From Melastoma dodecandrum (lineage: Eukaryota > Streptophyta > Magnoliopsida > Myrtales > Melastomataceae), in assembly GCA_029817715.1 (NCBI GenBank), contig JARUPY010000539.1:4501501-4565500 (forward strand): a DNA stretch of 64,000 nt. The letters are read 5' to 3'. The first letter of the stretch is position 1; every line of letters starts with the position of its first letter. The translations under genes were made by a program, and so were the position numbers. The notes beneath the pieces were generated by a model that had not been told where the DNA came from, did no database searches, and saw nothing but the letters and a program-made list of their open reading frames with translations. Shown here in pieces: positions 1 to 10,745 of this stretch.

Positions 1-742
1 GGCCGGAAGGCGCGCGTACATTAAGTACAAGATAGAAAAACTATAGAGATTCGTTAAGGTTCGGGAATTATGGATTACTAAATCGCATGCATCACAAAGA
101 AAATGGAGGCGTTTATCATGTTTCCGATGTCTGAATTTATTTGATCTCGGTTTTAGAAAAGAAGTTGTTTGATATTAAAAAAATGATTTCGAGCTCATTA
201 ATGCTTAAAATGTCTATATGAATAATTTTTATGAAAATATTTCTTTCTAAAAATTGAACTTTCGGACAAAATGCAAGCAACATAAATTTATTAATGTTCT
301 TAATAGTTTCTAAGCCAAAAATAAATTCAAGGGAGAACCGGGTGTTTGTACCATTTCTCGCTCCCTATAGAACGCCCCGTTGGGTTTACGGTGCTATTTT
401 TATAATAAGTATACGGCGAATCTGGCGAGCCGCTGATGCCGTAACGTTGGTGAGTGCGAACCCGTCTTTAGAAGGTCTTGTTCTTCGAGAATCCAAATAA
501 TCACTCGAATACTTCGTTATCTTAAATACGTTCTATGGGGTGTGACCCTTGGTTGTCCGCAAGGCGCCCTCGAGATGCCTGCATAAATACCGAATAAACG
601 AAGTAAACCATCCGAAAAAATTTTTTGAGACTTTGAAAATAGCTAAATTTATTAAAATTATTTTCACGAAAGATGGATCATACCGCGTTTACAAAAATTA
701 CTATGAAAGCGTAACAAAGACATACGATCTGAGCTTAAACCC

Positions 743-906
743 ACCCCTCAACTTGCGCGTAACCAATGGATTAATACAAAACGGAGACTGGAGTCGGTTT
801 TGTTGTCCGTCGACGGACAACGATTACCCCTCCACTTGCGCGTAAACAAGACTGGAGTCGGGAAGCCGGATCTGGAGCAGCGAGACTTGTAATCGTTGTC
901 CGTCGA
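743..906. repeat. Short direct and inverted repeats with a perfect palindrome
   Basis: A 20-bp segment at 743-762 recurs at 826-845 with one mismatch. Each copy is followed by a shared GACTGGAGTCG string (786-796 and 850-860), so a short stretch has been duplicated. Positions 802-821 form a perfect 20-bp palindrome centred on GTCGAC. In addition, 810-827 is the exact reverse complement of 889-906, giving an 18-bp stem around a loop of about 60 bp. No protein or known element is associated. Confidence 0.75.
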
Positions 907-1151
907 GGATGGGGCTGGAATCAGGGGGTCAGCCGTAGTGAATGAGGAGAGAGATCTCGTTGACCTTAGGCCTTGACGCGTGTTGGATTGATTGGAATGT
1001 TGGGCTGGAAGGATGGACCACGTTGGTGGGCTGCTGAAGATCAAGCCCTGAGAAGAAGATGGAAGAAGGAAGTTGGAAAAAGGACAAAAGCGGGTAAAAG
1101 AGGAGAAGGGGAGCGACGCTGTCTACTGTACTGCTAACGGTACTGCAGTGA

Positions 1152-1211
1152 ATTGCAGAGACGGAATCGAAGTTGTATTCCGTCTCTGCAATCGAATTGC
1201 AGAGACGGAAT
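1152..1211. repeat. 16-bp motif three times in alternating orientation
   Basis: The 16-mer beginning ATTGCAGAGACGG occurs at 1152-1167 and 1196-1211 on the plus strand and as its exact reverse complement at 1177-1192. Neighbouring copies can pair as hairpins in two alternative ways. Confidence 0.85.
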
Positions 1212-1230
1212 TTCGTTTGAATTCCCTGCA

Positions 1231-1257
1231 TCGTCGTCGTCTTCTTCTTCTTCTTCT

Positions 1258-1292
<35 letters not shown>

Positions 1293-1300
1293 TTCTTCTT
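1231..1300. repeat. (TCG)n(TCT)n trinucleotide microsatellite
   Basis: A short TCG run passes into an almost pure TCT/CTT run of about 60 bp with one CTC interruption near 1281. It begins at the base after the stop codon of the minus-strand Gnk2-type gene, so its transcript would carry a GAA-rich 3' UTR. Long poly-Leu and poly-Glu frames here are artefacts of the repeat. Confidence 0.95.
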
Positions 1301-1759
1301 TTAAAAAAAATTGGGGTATGACGGGATGAAATCCCCATAACATACTCTGATTAATGAACACTCATCTAATGGGTAGATCCGTATATAGCAGAAGGCAGTC
1401 CGGGAGCAGGCATTCGGTTCTCCTGCTGAATCCGCATGAACGTTGTCCACCGATGCAACCCAGAGGCATTGTTCGCAATCGGCTGCCGAGATATGGCCTT
1501 CACAATTCCCCCAGGCGTAGCCGACCGAGTTTCCAACCCGGTGGTGGAGAGTCAGGTTGTTGTTGTTTGGTCCAGTGTTAAGTAAGATCAGAGGGATGAT
1601 TTGGCGGAATGCCTCCTGTAGATCGTTCAGAGGATCATCTTCGGGACCGCATTGACAACTTGAAGGAACAACGTTGGGCAAACCGTCCACGATTGTGTTG
1701 CGATTAAGGAAAACAATAATGGCCTCCATCAAGAAAAGAATCGTCAAATATGAAGCCAT
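1301..1759 (-). CDS. Small secreted Gnk2/DUF26-type cysteine-rich protein
   Basis: The single-exon frame encodes about 152 residues. It starts with a hydrophobic signal-like segment (MASYLTILFLMEAIIVFL), so secretion is likely. The C-terminal half holds C-X8-C-X2-C (CEGHISAADCEQC), the signature of the Gnk2/DUF26 fold found in ginkbilobin-type antifungal lectins and cysteine-rich receptor kinases. Further cysteines follow. No kinase domain is present, so it belongs with the secreted single-domain members. The start at 1759 was preferred over an in-frame ATG at 1828 because a TATA box lies at 1803-1812 and the signal peptide begins at 1759. The fold is recognised from the motif only; the N-terminal half matches family memory weakly. 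Carbohydrate binding or defence is inference. Confidence 0.65.
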   Translation of the reverse strand: MASYLTILFLMEAIIVFLNRNTIVDGLPNVVPSSCQCGPEDDPLNDLQEAFRQIIPLILLNTGPNNNNLTLHHRVGNSVGYAWGNCEGHISAADCEQCLWVASVDNVHADSAGEPNACSRTAFCYIRIYPLDECSLIRVCYGDFIPSYPNFF

Positions 1760-1802
1760 GAGTGCTTGCTCATTTCCTGGTTCTAATTGCCTCTCTGCAA
1801 GC

Positions 1803-1812
1803 ATATTTATAG
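1803..1812 (-). promoter_or_regulatory. TATA box for the Gnk2-type gene
   Basis: The minus strand reads CTATAAATAT about 45 bp upstream of the chosen ATG at 1759, leaving room for only a short leader. It would place the in-frame ATG at 1828 upstream of transcription. Confidence 0.5.
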
Positions 1813-1829
1813 AGAATGTTATCTTCATC

Positions 1830-2815
1830 TAATGACGCCAGTTGCCTCGTTTACACGCACACAATGAAAAATGCCAGAGAAGTTTTTCCTGATCACCTAT
1901 CATTTACTCCCGGAAGCTGGTCGTTATCGCTAAGACCAATCAAAATGGAAACATGTTCTATAAGGCTTATCGATTGTTTTACACATTTCGATGCTGAAGA
2001 GGCTAACCGAAATCACCGGCCGATGTCTTCTATAGAGGCAATAACCAGCTATACGACAGGGACATCGTTGTTGCTCTGGAGGGCAATGAGCTGTCACTAC
2101 GGCGAAGTTCAAAAATGCCATGCCTTAGAAAGGGGCATATTGCCCACTCTTAAGCATGTTCCGCTAAGATGTGACTCTCTACAAGAAGTATCTTCATAGT
2201 TTTGTTTGCTTCGCTTTGCTCTCATCGACCAAGATAATTCTTGACATCACTTATGCTTATATCAGCTTGTGTTTTCTATGACAAGAAGTATCATTGATTC
2301 CATCGTGGCCCAGCAAATGACTTGTCACATAAGAACGCCCTCCCTTAAGTGCTGAATTGGCCATGCAAATGGCCGGATGAAGAGTTCGATTGAGGGGGTT
2401 TTCTCGAGGACATATGGCATAATTGATGACCTCAAAGTAACTGATTTGCTTTACCTTCGAGTTTCTTGATGGCACACATCTGTCTAATATCATCGGATCC
2501 GGGGGGATATTCGATCCTGAAAACCACCGAGACAATGTATCTGCTGTCCTGCAGTCACAATTCTCGTCTGTGAGCAGCATATTGTATTAATCGAATTCAC
2601 GCAGGCATGGACTATGTTGATGTTTTATCATCTTTACTACTAATGATTTAGTATTTGGACTATGAAGTAATGACAAGCCCGACAGACTGTGGCTTGAACT
2701 GCTTCTTGTGAGTCACCGACCAGGTTAACATTTCCATTCATCTTCACGGGAGAACAGAGGAAACAGAGCATGAGTCATCGAAAAAGCATTGATGATGCCA
2801 TCTGATGTGCCTTGC
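1830..2815. other. Intergenic, no supported gene
   Basis: Several frames of 60-130 codons exist on both strands, the longest on the minus strand at 2257-2580. None shows a recognisable domain, signal peptide or splice context. Confidence 0.45.
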
Positions 2816-2940
2816 CTAGGACTTCTTACTAGAAGATGTGCTAATAGCTGTCACCTTAAGCCCCACCGGTTTCCTGAACTCAACAGCAATATGGCCATGC
2901 CTGCCGAGACCGACTACAACCACATACATCCAGGGGTTAG
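2816..2940 (-). pseudogene. Fragment of a CAD-family dehydrogenase gene
   Basis: On the minus strand one frame reads a degenerate nucleotide-binding segment, including [16 protein letters not shown] and [15 protein letters not shown], followed by TAG. It corresponds to the GLGGLGHxAVKF Rossmann region and the [11 protein letters not shown] strand of exon 3 in the two CAD copies downstream. A glycine of the GxGxxG turn is Arg here. I found none of the other four CAD exons nearby, so this is an isolated relic and probably a third, older unit of the tandem array. Confidence 0.75.
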
Positions 2941-3674
2941 GATTGTTGTTCAAGTTAATGACAATATAAATATAATTTGTTTTATATGGATAATGTCAGT
3001 CGAGAGTTTAAAGGTCACAGTTCGACATTTATAAGAGTAGAAGACTAGAATGCATGCCAGAGCTCTTCAAAGAAAAGGCAAAATGAAAGGAACATCGTGC
3101 TGCGCTGATCGAAATCGATCACTGTCGAAGGAACAATGACCACTTTAGCAATCGATGCCATCAAGCTCATCTTATAGGCAGATCGACTGTTTGCATTTAT
3201 ATGCCATAAAGTTGACCGAATGAAACAGCCAGCAGATTTCTACCCTAAAGCGCAATAGCCTGAGCGATATCGATAAAAACTGCTGGTCGTCAAGCTGTCC
3301 TGAGGCGAAGTCCAGAACATCTCATTTTAACTTCACCATGATTGATCATTGCAGTCCTTGACGTGTTGTTGTTGCCATCCTGTTTTGATGCAAGTAAACC
3401 AAATTGCCCGTATTCTAATAAAACAAAGCTTGAGACAGGCTATGGAAACTTTTGGATGCTTTCGACGACGCTAGAATATAGCATTTTATTGCTTGATCAA
3501 AGGGCTCCAACAAAGTACTCTATTCCTGTTTGTTCACACAGAATGTGAACGAATTGGAAAAAAGCGATTATTTTTAGCAGACAGACGAATGGCAAGCACG
3601 CCCTTAATACTGACAAGTACTTTGAAGTAGGTGATAACAACACGTGACCAATCAGAACCTTGATAAAGCCTCCC
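2941..3674. other. Intergenic between the CAD fragment and CAD copy 1
   Basis: No coding frame is supported. The right part should contain the 3' UTR of the minus-strand CAD copy ending at 3675. Confidence 0.45.
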
Positions 3675-5394
3675 TCAGGGCTTCAAGGTGTTGGCGATGT
3701 CGATGACAAAACGATACCTCACGTCTGCCTTCTGGAGACGATCCATGGCCATGTTCACGTAATCGACAGGGATCACCTCAATGTCTGCAGTTATGTTGTG
3801 CTCTGCTGCAAAATTAATCATCTCCTGCGTCTCCTTCAGCCCTCCAATGCTGCTTCCTCCCACCATCTTCCGACCTGCAATTCCCGATCTTAGCTCCGTG
3901 TAGATTAAGAAGTTATCTCATGGTGGTCAGCATAGATTGGCACAAGCATGTACCCATGATAATCCCAAAGGAGTGCAGCTCGAACGGCTTCTTAGGGACA
4001 CCCACCTAGATAACCTTCTCGTTAGTCTTCGCAAGTCTCACTAGGGGAAGGAGAGAATGAGCTGCTGAGACCGTGTCAATGATTCCATCCAATGTTCCCA
4101 CAGCGCCCTATTCAAATGTAATAACGCCATATTATCTATCAAAAGTAGTAAGTTATACTCATGCGAGACAGACATCTAATGACAAAATACCTGCATCTGC
4201 TCAGGATCATGGCTGACCAAGAACGCATCGACACCGAGCCGTTCCATCGCCTCAGACTTCTTACCAGGAGAGGTGCTAATAACAGTCACCTTAAGCCCCA
4301 TTGCTTTCCCAAACTTTACTGCCATATGGCCAAGCCCGCCAAGACCAACCACGCCCAAGTGCATCCCGGGCTTATCAAGCCCGTAGTACCTCAACGGGCT
4401 GTACACCGTGACCCCAGCACAGAGCAGGGGAGCCGCACCATCGGAAGGCATGCTATCCGGGATCCTAATGACGAAATGCTCGTCGCAGACCATGAAGTTG
4501 GAGTACCCGCCATATGTCCTGGTCCCGTCGACGTCCTTGCTTCCGTATGTCAGTATCAACCCAGGGCAGTAGTTCTCAAGGTCATCAGCACAGTTGGTGC
4601 AGGACCGGCAAGACCCTACAAGGCAGCCAACACCGACCCTGTCCCCAACCTTGTACTTGGTTACCTTGGACCCGACCTCAGTCACGATTCCAACCAACTC
4701 GTGCCTACGCCACATCATTTTAGGTCGAAACCACTTGTGTTACTAGTGCGCCTAAGAGTCACTCAATCGGATGGTTAAGGGAGAAGCTAGCATACCCGGG
4801 GACCGCAGGGTAAGCAGCAATGCCCCATTCATTCTTGGTGAAATGAAGGTCGGAATGACAAATGCCGCAGTGAGTTATGTTGAAGGCCACGTCCTTCTCC
4901 CCCGTCGCCCTTCCATAAACACATCATCCATTTCAAATACTAGTTAGAGATGTGCTACTGTGAGTTTTCCTTGTCATCGTCTAACTAAAAATTTCAGATT
5001 ACTTAATTAATTAATCCATTTCAGATTACAAATTTTACTTGTATATATATAAAATCAACGATTCTAATAGATCACAATTATTATAGGCCGAAATTTGCTT
5101 CAAATCTTAGCTTAAGACTTGTGATCAAACAACGTTGTCGATCCCGAGAGATCTACCCCTGTCGAGAAAATCGAAGCTATGGATTCGACGTTTCGATTTA
5201 GATATGACTTTGTTTTAGTGAGTTGAAGGTTTATGACAAGAGATAACTGCAGACGCAGAGAGAGTTAAAAAAAGAGAGGGGCTTTGATGATCTGACCTCC
5301 TGGAGAACTTGAAGGGGGAGAGGTGACCGGAGGAGTCCCTGGCCGCGTACCCGTACGCCTCCACCTGGTGATCCTTCTCTGGAGCATCCGCCAT
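3675..5394 (-). pseudogene. CAD-family alcohol dehydrogenase, copy 1, with an in-frame stop
   Basis: Five exons can be placed on the minus strand: 5297-5394, 4796-4909, 4191-4704, 3954-4107 and 3675-3874. All have GT-AG introns in compatible phases (1080 nt, 359 residues plus stop). The protein is a zinc-dependent, NADP(H)-type medium-chain dehydrogenase of the cinnamyl alcohol/ELI3-mannitol dehydrogenase group. Visible are HCGICHSD (catalytic-zinc Cys), GHE rebuilt across the exon 2/3 junction, the structural-zinc spacing C-X2-C-X2-C-X7-C in GSCRSCTNC...YC, and GLGGLGH for the cofactor. In exon 4, codon 4006-4008 is TAG where copy 2 has GTG (KVI-stop-VGVP against KVIVVGVP). Translation would stop before the last quarter of the protein, so it is called a pseudogene. 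Everything else looks intact. A sequencing error or a young null allele would look the same. Confidence 0.85.
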
Positions 5395-6093
5395 ATGGAC
5401 GAGATAATTCGGGGGTGGTGGTGGTTGTAGGGTGAGTGAGTGAGTGAGAAAGGGAGAGGCCAGGGATGAGTGGTTGAAACAGGGAAAGAAGGGGGGGAGT
5501 CATGACGTCCGGGGCTTGTCGCATCCTCCTTTTGTTTGATCTAACAAAAGCATATGATTAATTAACTCCGGCTAAGTTTTGGATTGTATGACTAATTTCA
5601 TAAACAGCAGTCTAACGTTTGTCTGTCTTGAGGAGGGAGGCCAAATGATTGATTTCATTTTCAAAATAATTTAACATCCGGTCTAAATTTGATTGGATGA
5701 TGAGCGTACTTCCAATCAAACTAGGATAAGTAGTTGTGAATTGCTTTCTCCAGCCGTTGACTTATTTACTACCTCGGTAATTCCGTGTGACTTGGGTTTG
5801 CACACTTCAACAATATTGACAACATCTCCGTCGTCATTCCCTTGTTCGAATAGGCTGCCTTAGAACAAAACTATTGAGATAACTGGCCTCTGAACATGAG
5901 GCATGGTAATCGACTCTCTGTCGTGGTAATTCATATCAAAAGAAAAACATATGACATGCATATTGGCCGAAACTATTGTTCAAGACGAGAGACCAAGGAC
6001 GAGGGCGACATTAATAGTCAGTCACAAATAGTTCAAGATAGATTGTGACAGCATATGACTGATTGGAACCTCTAACAAGGAAGGCTTCCTCTC
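5395..6093. other. Spacer between the two CAD copies
   Basis: This interval is upstream of CAD copy 1 and downstream of CAD copy 2, both on the minus strand. It should hold the copy 1 promoter and copy 2 3' UTR. The stretch just above the copy 1 ATG is pyrimidine-rich on the coding strand (CTCACTCACTCACTCACC), typical of a plant 5' leader. No clear TATA box was found. Confidence 0.5.
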
Positions 6094-8009
6094 TCAAGGC
6101 TTCAAGGTTTTGGCGACGTCAATGACAAAACGATACCTCACGTCTGCCTTCTGGAGGCGCTCCAACGCCGTGTTCACATAGTCCATCGGGATCACCTCGA
6201 TATCAGCTGTTATGTTGTGATCCGCTGCAAAATCAATCATCTCCTGTGTCTCCTTTATCCCTCCTATGTTGCTTCCTCCCACCATCTTCCGACCTGGAAT
6301 TCCCAATCTTAGCCGCCCTGTGTAGCTTAGGAAGTTACATTGTGATGGTTGGTGTAGATCGGCAGAAGCACGTACCCATGATAAGCCCATAGGAGGGCAG
6401 CTCGAACGGCTTATCGGGGACGCCCACCACAATAACCTTTCCGTTAGTCTTCACAAGTCTCAGTAGGGGAAGGAGAGCATGAACTGCCGAGACGGTGTCG
6501 ATGATTCCGTCAAATGTTCCTGTTGCACCCTATTCATATGTAGCAACTCCTTAAAATCACAACCTAAATCATACCTGTAGTGAGACAAACATCTCGCAAA
6601 AGATACCTCCATCTGTTCTGGGTCACGGCTGACCAGGAATGCATCAGCGCCAAGGCGTTCCATCGCCTCGGGCTTCTTCTTAGGAGAGGTGCTAATAACA
6701 GTCACCTTAAGCCCCATCGCTTTCCCGAACTTGATAGCCATGTGGCCAAGCCCACCGAGGCCGACCACGCCCAAGTGCATCCCGGGCTTATCAAGCCCAT
6801 AATACCTCAACGGGCTGTACACCGTGACCCCAGCACAGAGCAGGGGAGCCGCACCATCGGAAGGCATGCTATCGGGGATCCTAACGACGAAATGCTCATC
6901 GCAGACCATGAAGTTAGAGTAACCCCCATAGGTCATGGTCCCATCGACGCCCTTGCCCCCAGATGTTAGGATCATCCCGGGGCAGTAGTTCTCAAGGTTG
7001 TCAGCACAGTTTGCGCAGGTCAGGCAGGAACCAACAAAGTAGCCGACTCCGACCCTGTCCCCGACCTTGTACTTGGTCACTTTGGAACCGACCTCGGTCA
7101 CGACGCCAACTATCTCGTGCCTACACCACATCAATCAGGCCGAAATCACTGATGCTATTAGGGAGCCTAATCACCGTTTAATCGGAGTCCTCTCAAGGAA
7201 AATCATACCCGGGGACTGCAGGGTAGGTGGCATTGCCCCACTCATTCTTGATGAAATGAAGGTCGGAGTGGCAAATGCCGCAATGAGTTATGTTGAAGGC
7301 CACGTCCTTCTCCCCGGTCGCCCTGCCCATACATACCATCCATTTGAATACAAATAATCCTTACGACCTATAATATTTCATTGATCGATATTTCTAAATC
7401 GATAAACGTGCGAGGATTATTGTGGTTCCCTCCACAGAATGTCAAGACCAGTACGAGGGCAATCAATTATTGTGGTCCCTCCTCCATCAGGACCACTTAG
7501 TAGTACGAGGACCACTCAGAAGAACTGTTCTAGGAAATATCCTTGCTTTCGAGTTGTGGTCTGTGGCTTGGGGTTTGATCTTTATATTTGTATTGTTTAC
7601 TCAATTATTGAGGTTTCCCCCAATTAACAAAGGGTTCCCCAAAAAGTAAGATAAGCTACTTTCGTAAAAAAGTTAAGGCCCCAAAGTTATTTTGAAAGAA
7701 CGTATGAAATCATTAAGCTATGGATGTCATTATCAAATCGTAAAACGCTAACTTATTTCGTCGGTAGAAATGAAGCTTTGAGATCTTTGGCAACGCGAGG
7801 ATCTAAGCGATGGATCATCGTTTCTTTCCCTTTGTGCTGAGACGAATAAGGGCATATGTATAGAGAGAGTTAAAGGACAAGTTTGTTTTTTGATGATCTG
7901 ACCTCCTGGAGAACTTGAAGGGGGAGAGGTGTCCAGAGGAGTCCCTGGCCGCGTACCCGTACGCCTCCACCGGGTGTACCTTCTTGGGAGCAACCGTTGC
8001 ATCCGCCAT
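6094..8009 (-). CDS. CAD-family alcohol dehydrogenase, copy 2 (intact)
   Basis: Five exons join in frame: 7903-8009, 7209-7322, 6607-7120, 6376-6529 and 6093/6094-6293 (1089 nt, 362 residues, normal for the family). It should reduce or oxidise aromatic or terpenoid aldehyde/alcohol substrates with NADP(H) in the cytosol. The sequence resembles the ELI3/mannitol-dehydrogenase-like branch more than the lignin CAD proper, so the substrate is not assigned. Motifs in order: N-terminal strand ([13 protein letters not shown]), HCGICHSD near residue 50, GHE near 75, structural-zinc cysteines in the [17 protein letters not shown] segment, [15 protein letters not shown], and the terminal [11 protein letters not shown]. 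It is the tandem neighbour of copy 1 with the same exon pattern and exon lengths, except exon 1, which is 9 nt longer. Start at 8009 is the family's usual MAD-type start. Confidence 0.92.
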
Positions 8010-8489
8010 TCGACTGGGATGAACCTGGGGTGGTTGATTGGTGGAGGGTGAAGTGAGGGAGGGAGCGGGGGAAGAGACCTGGCGAAGGTTTAACTAAAAG
8101 GAACGGAGAGGAGAAGTGGATGACGTCCACCCAGGCCTAACAAGATAAGGATCATCTCCATTTCGGACAGCGATTGATACTTTCACGTTTTTCATTTGTA
8201 TTATATTTCCTGAAATTGGATGAATTAATTTTTTTTTATGTTGTATATAACATGAATTAATTTGTACGATTTTACAAATATTTAAAAATTACTTTTTTTC
8301 CATTTTGCACTTAATGGGTTTTATATGGTGACCAGCACAACTGTCTTAAAAGTTCGAATTATTATGTGAAAGTGTTTCATAATATATATCTTTTATTTTT
8401 AACCGTATTAAAAGAAATTTTAAATCATTCGAGCAAGTTGAATGAAAAAGGTTGGAGCCTAGGTATGGAGGGACAAGTCACTAAACTAT
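8010..8489. other. Upstream region of CAD copy 2
   Basis: About 150 bp above the ATG is pyrimidine-rich on the minus strand, like a 5' leader. The rest is AT-rich and noncoding up to the Mutator-like element. Confidence 0.45.
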
Positions 8490-10745
8490 GCAAGAATGTT
8501 TGGAGTTTTGTACGAAAATACGGCTAGTTTAAATTTTTCTTTTGCAAAATACGGTCTTACCGTCAAAGGGGCGCGTTTAATACAAAGAGGACGGGTTAGA
8601 CAGGGGGCGGGTTTTCAAAATCCGCACCTATGGGGCTTGAATGCATCCGCATGAAGGCGGGTTAATGACGAGTTTTCAAAATGCGTCTTTCAAAGGGTAG
8701 GTTTTGAAAACCCGCCCCCTTTAGTAATGAGAACCCGCGCCTTAAGTGATGCGCAAGGGGCGGGTTTTCCCCTCCGACGCTTGATGAAAATTTCGCCAAA
8801 GGAAGGGTGCTTCTAGCGTCTGATGGGGGACGGGTTTTCAAAACCCGCCCCCTTATTAATGAACACCCCGCCCCTCCAATAAATGAATAAGAACCTGCCC
8901 CTTCTGCGGCTTAAGTTGGGTTTTCCCCTCCCCGACTTCATTCTAACCCAGCCCTAACCCCCGTTCGCCCCCTTCGATGCTCTGCCTTAACCCGACCGGC
9001 CTGCCCCCTCCGACGCTCTCCCTCATGTGCCCATCCCCTTGTCGTCCGTCCCGCCCCCTCCGAAGTTAGTAGAAATAGTGGTCATCTAGTACCTGTGAAT
9101 GGCGGGTGCAGCAATCATGGAGATAATGTAGGGAATTATATGGATGGTGAATACGACGGAGATGGATTAGATGATGGTAATAAGAGGGATGATTATGAAG
9201 GGGGTGACCCTTTTGAAGATTTAGAACGTGATTTGAGCGATGAATGACTTCAAGACGAAGTTATATGTCGGCGATATGAGAATCATATTGTCTATTCAAT
9301 ATTGAATTCTAATAATGATATCAATACGGATGATGAAATGTTTAATGATGTTGATTTGGGGGACGACGGACATGTTATGAATGTAGGAGTTATTGAGGTT
9401 GGTCCGTCTAGAAAATCGTTGGAGAATCCTCTACCATTTTATCTACACAGTGGCAATACTGTGAAGGTGATTTTCGAGGAGGAAGATGATATAATGATGA
9501 CGGACGATATGAAATTTCGTAAAGGGATGCGTTTTAAACATAATCCATCTTATCCATACGATGAATACCTTCCATATTAAACACCACTATAATTACGAAA
9601 TTGTCGAGCCAGATAAGAGGTTGTGGTTTGTGTTTTGTTCGGAGTTTGGAGCTGGTTGCAAGTGAAGATTACATACGATTCAAAGTGCTTGTGATGATGA
9701 GTTTGAAATAACGATTGTTGGTGAGTCGCATACATGTTTAAATACAGTGCTTTCCCAGGATAATAATTTACTTGACTGTAACTTTATGACTCCTTACTTT
9801 CGTACTTTTGTTAGAGAATCTCCCGAAGTGAAAGTATCGTTCCTACGGAATGTAATAAATGAGATATTTGGGTATGAAGTAACTAGGAGACCCGTATGGG
9901 ATGCAAAAAAGAAGGCAATTTCTATTGAATATGACGATTGTGATGAATCTTATAATGAGTTGTCGTATCTTCTGAACGCAGTTAAAATTGTCAACCCTAG
10001 AACTGTTGTTGATTGGGGTGGATCGTATAATGTTGGCGATGTCGAAGTATTTCAATTTCAGAAAGTGTTTTGAGCGTTCGGGCAGTGTATTAAGGCATTC
10101 AAGCATTGTCGGCCAGTTATAAGTATAGATGGTACATTTTTGTATGGGAAATATAGGCATAAACTCTTTATTGCATGTTATATGGACGGGAAAACCCGCA
10201 CCTAATTCATTTATTGGAGGGGCGGATTCTCAAAACTCGTCCTTTGTTCATTACTAAAGGGGACGGTTTTGAAAACCCCTGTCAGATGCTAGAGGCCACC
10301 TTCCTTTGGCAAAATTTTCACCAAGTGTTAGAGGGGCGAGTTTAACACGCCCCTTGCTCATCACTTTAGGGGGCATGTTCTCAAAACCCGCCTCTTGTTC
10401 ATTAATAAAGGGGATGGGTTGTCAAAACCCGCCCACTGTGAGATGCCAGAACTCCCCTTCCCCCTTGACAAAATTTTTTCAATTGTTGGAGGAGCGGATT
10501 CTCAAAACCCGTCCCTTGAAAGACGTATTTTGAAAACCCGCCTCTACGTGAAAGCGAGTTTTCAAAACGCGACTTCATGCGAATACATGCAATCTCTTTC
10601 ACTTCAAAGGAAAATCACCCGGTCTTCTTCCCATTGCAAGAGCATCCTTTGATAGTAGGACCGTATTTTACGAAACACGAGCCGCATTTCACAAATATCT
10701 TTTAAAACTAAACATATTTTCGTGCGAAAAATAAACTGACAATGT
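8490..10745 (+). mobile_element. Degenerate Mutator-like element with long terminal inverted repeats
   Basis: The left end (about 8495-8960) and the reverse complement of the right end (about 10190-10740) share the same ordered blocks: CGAAAATA, AAAATACGGTC, a CGCATGAA(G) block and repeated CGGGTTTT(C/G)AAAA units. They therefore form long imperfect terminal inverted repeats. Each arm is itself built from many copies of a GGCGGGTTTTCAAAACCCGCC-like near-palindrome. Between the arms lies MuDR-type transposase coding (9302-10190). I could not find a convincing 9-bp target duplication, so the limits are approximate. Confidence 0.7.
9302..10190 (+). pseudogene. Truncated MuDR/MULE transposase remnant
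   Basis: A degenerate frame with an acidic N-terminal part (9302-9580) is followed by a 108-codon segment (9747-10073). Reading on past TGA at 10071 gives FKHCRPVISIDGTFLYGKY and LFIACYMDG. This is the start of the MULE catalytic domain, where the first catalytic Asp sits in IDGT. The frame then runs straight into the right inverted repeat at about 10190, so the rest of the DDE domain, the zinc finger and the C terminus are deleted. It cannot encode an active transposase. Confidence 0.75.

Larger units (their letters stand above)
1..1230. other. Intergenic, no gene recognised
   Basis: No open frame here resembles a known protein. From about 740 to 1211 the DNA is rich in short direct and inverted duplications, listed separately. 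It may be decayed repeat DNA, but no element ends can be fixed. Confidence 0.5.

Noticed and set aside
1073..1361. Open frames coding poly-Leu, poly-Arg or poly-Glu
   Set aside because: They are translations of the trinucleotide repeat and its flanks.
2257..2580. 107-codon frame on the minus strand
   Set aside because: Several cysteines but no motif I recognise. It has acceptor- and donor-like sites inside and no promoter signal, so it is not supported as a gene.
4161..4778. 205-codon plus-strand frame over CAD copy 1, and a similar one at 6580-6969
   Set aside because: Both are antisense shadows of the conserved CAD exon 3; the minus-strand readings carry the zinc and cofactor motifs.
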